Position numbers and translations under genes: made by a program. From Chloroflexota bacterium (GTDB lineage: Bacteria > Chloroflexota > Dehalococcoidia > DSTF01 > JACRBR01): a stretch of 6,068 bases of DNA. Location of the stretch: contig JANXYW010000242.1 of NCBI GenBank assembly GCA_025355835.1, positions 1 to 6,068 on the forward strand, given 5' to 3'. The notes beneath the pieces are model-generated. The model was not told where the DNA came from. It worked only from the letters and a program-made list of their open reading frames with translations, and did no database searches. Below are positions 5,983 through 6,068 of the stretch, piece after piece; position 1 is the stretch's first letter; every line of letters begins with the position of its first letter.

Positions 5983-6068
5983 AGCGTTTCGGACAGATGG
6001 CTTGGACGCCCGGCTTCCGGAACCAGTCGACAGAGACGGTGCACCACCACGAGGATCGTAGGGGCACG

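Larger units (their letters stand above)
5353..6068. other. Repeat-bearing non-coding segment upstream of topA, no credible gene
   Basis: No reading frame on either strand here resembles a known protein. The short minus-strand frames (for example 5573-5770 and 5789-6067) have composition typical of translated intergenic repeats, and end in or run through the CACAGAGG repeats. The segment contains two copies of a 24-bp sequence, an AT-richer patch (5641-5720, 35 of 80 bases G+C by hand count), a hairpin at 5475-5500, a strong hairpin at 5958-5982 and a longer imperfect fold around 5889-5940. I found no tRNA or rRNA features. The gene that normally precedes topA in many bacteria (dprA) is not seen, so the next gene upstream lies beyond 6068. 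Confidence 0.7.

Noticed and set aside
5789..6067. A 92-codon minus-strand frame at the right edge
   Set aside because: It runs through the hairpin 5958-5982 and the second octamer repeat. No family resemblance or ribosome-binding site supports it.

Overview
The window is a GC-rich bacterial chromosomal segment. All recognisable genes lie on the minus strand and read from high to low coordinates. In transcription order they are topA (type I DNA topoisomerase, 5352 to 2860), a Tat-exported family 5 ABC-transporter solute-binding lipoprotein (2807 to 942), a prepilin (type IV leader) peptidase (857 to 144), and the first 17 codons of a gene that looks like thyX (flavin-dependent thymidylate synthase, 52 to the window edge). 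The gaps between genes are short (52, 84 and 91 nt). Each gap contains a GC-rich hairpin without a U-tract, so partial co-transcription from topA is plausible but not shown.

The organism cannot be named from this sequence. High GC, a topoisomerase I with four C-terminal zinc-ribbon modules and a lysine/alanine-rich N-terminal tail, a Tat lipoprotein and a prepilin peptidase point to a free-living bacterium. The CACAGAGG-type intergenic repeats and the heptanucleotide tract are of a kind I associate, from memory only, with Gemmatimonadota and other soil or groundwater lineages. I would guess Gemmatimonadota with low confidence.

Layout: 1-52 is the 5' end of the putative thyX. 53-143 is a spacer with a bulged hairpin (67-88) and 5.3 copies of a 7-bp tandem repeat (104-140). 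144-857 is the prepilin peptidase, with a TTG start. 858-941 is a spacer with a 7-bp-stem hairpin. 942-2807 is the solute-binding protein. 2808-2859 is a spacer with a 7-bp-stem hairpin. 2860-5352 is topA, with a plausible promoter at 5419-5446. 5353-6068 is about 0.7 kb without a credible gene. It holds two copies of a 24-bp sequence built on an octamer, an AT-richer patch and at least two hairpins.

The genes do not form an obvious single pathway: they cover DNA supercoiling control, solute capture at the membrane, maturation of pilin-like proteins and (if correct) dTMP synthesis. I see no sign of a new defence, mobile or biosynthetic system. The parts most worth checking are the repeat-rich non-coding segment upstream of topA, the heptamer tract between the peptidase and thyX, and sequence deviations in the topoisomerase (charged tail, a zinc ribbon lacking one Cys) and in the peptidase (shrunken, Cys-free N-terminal domain).
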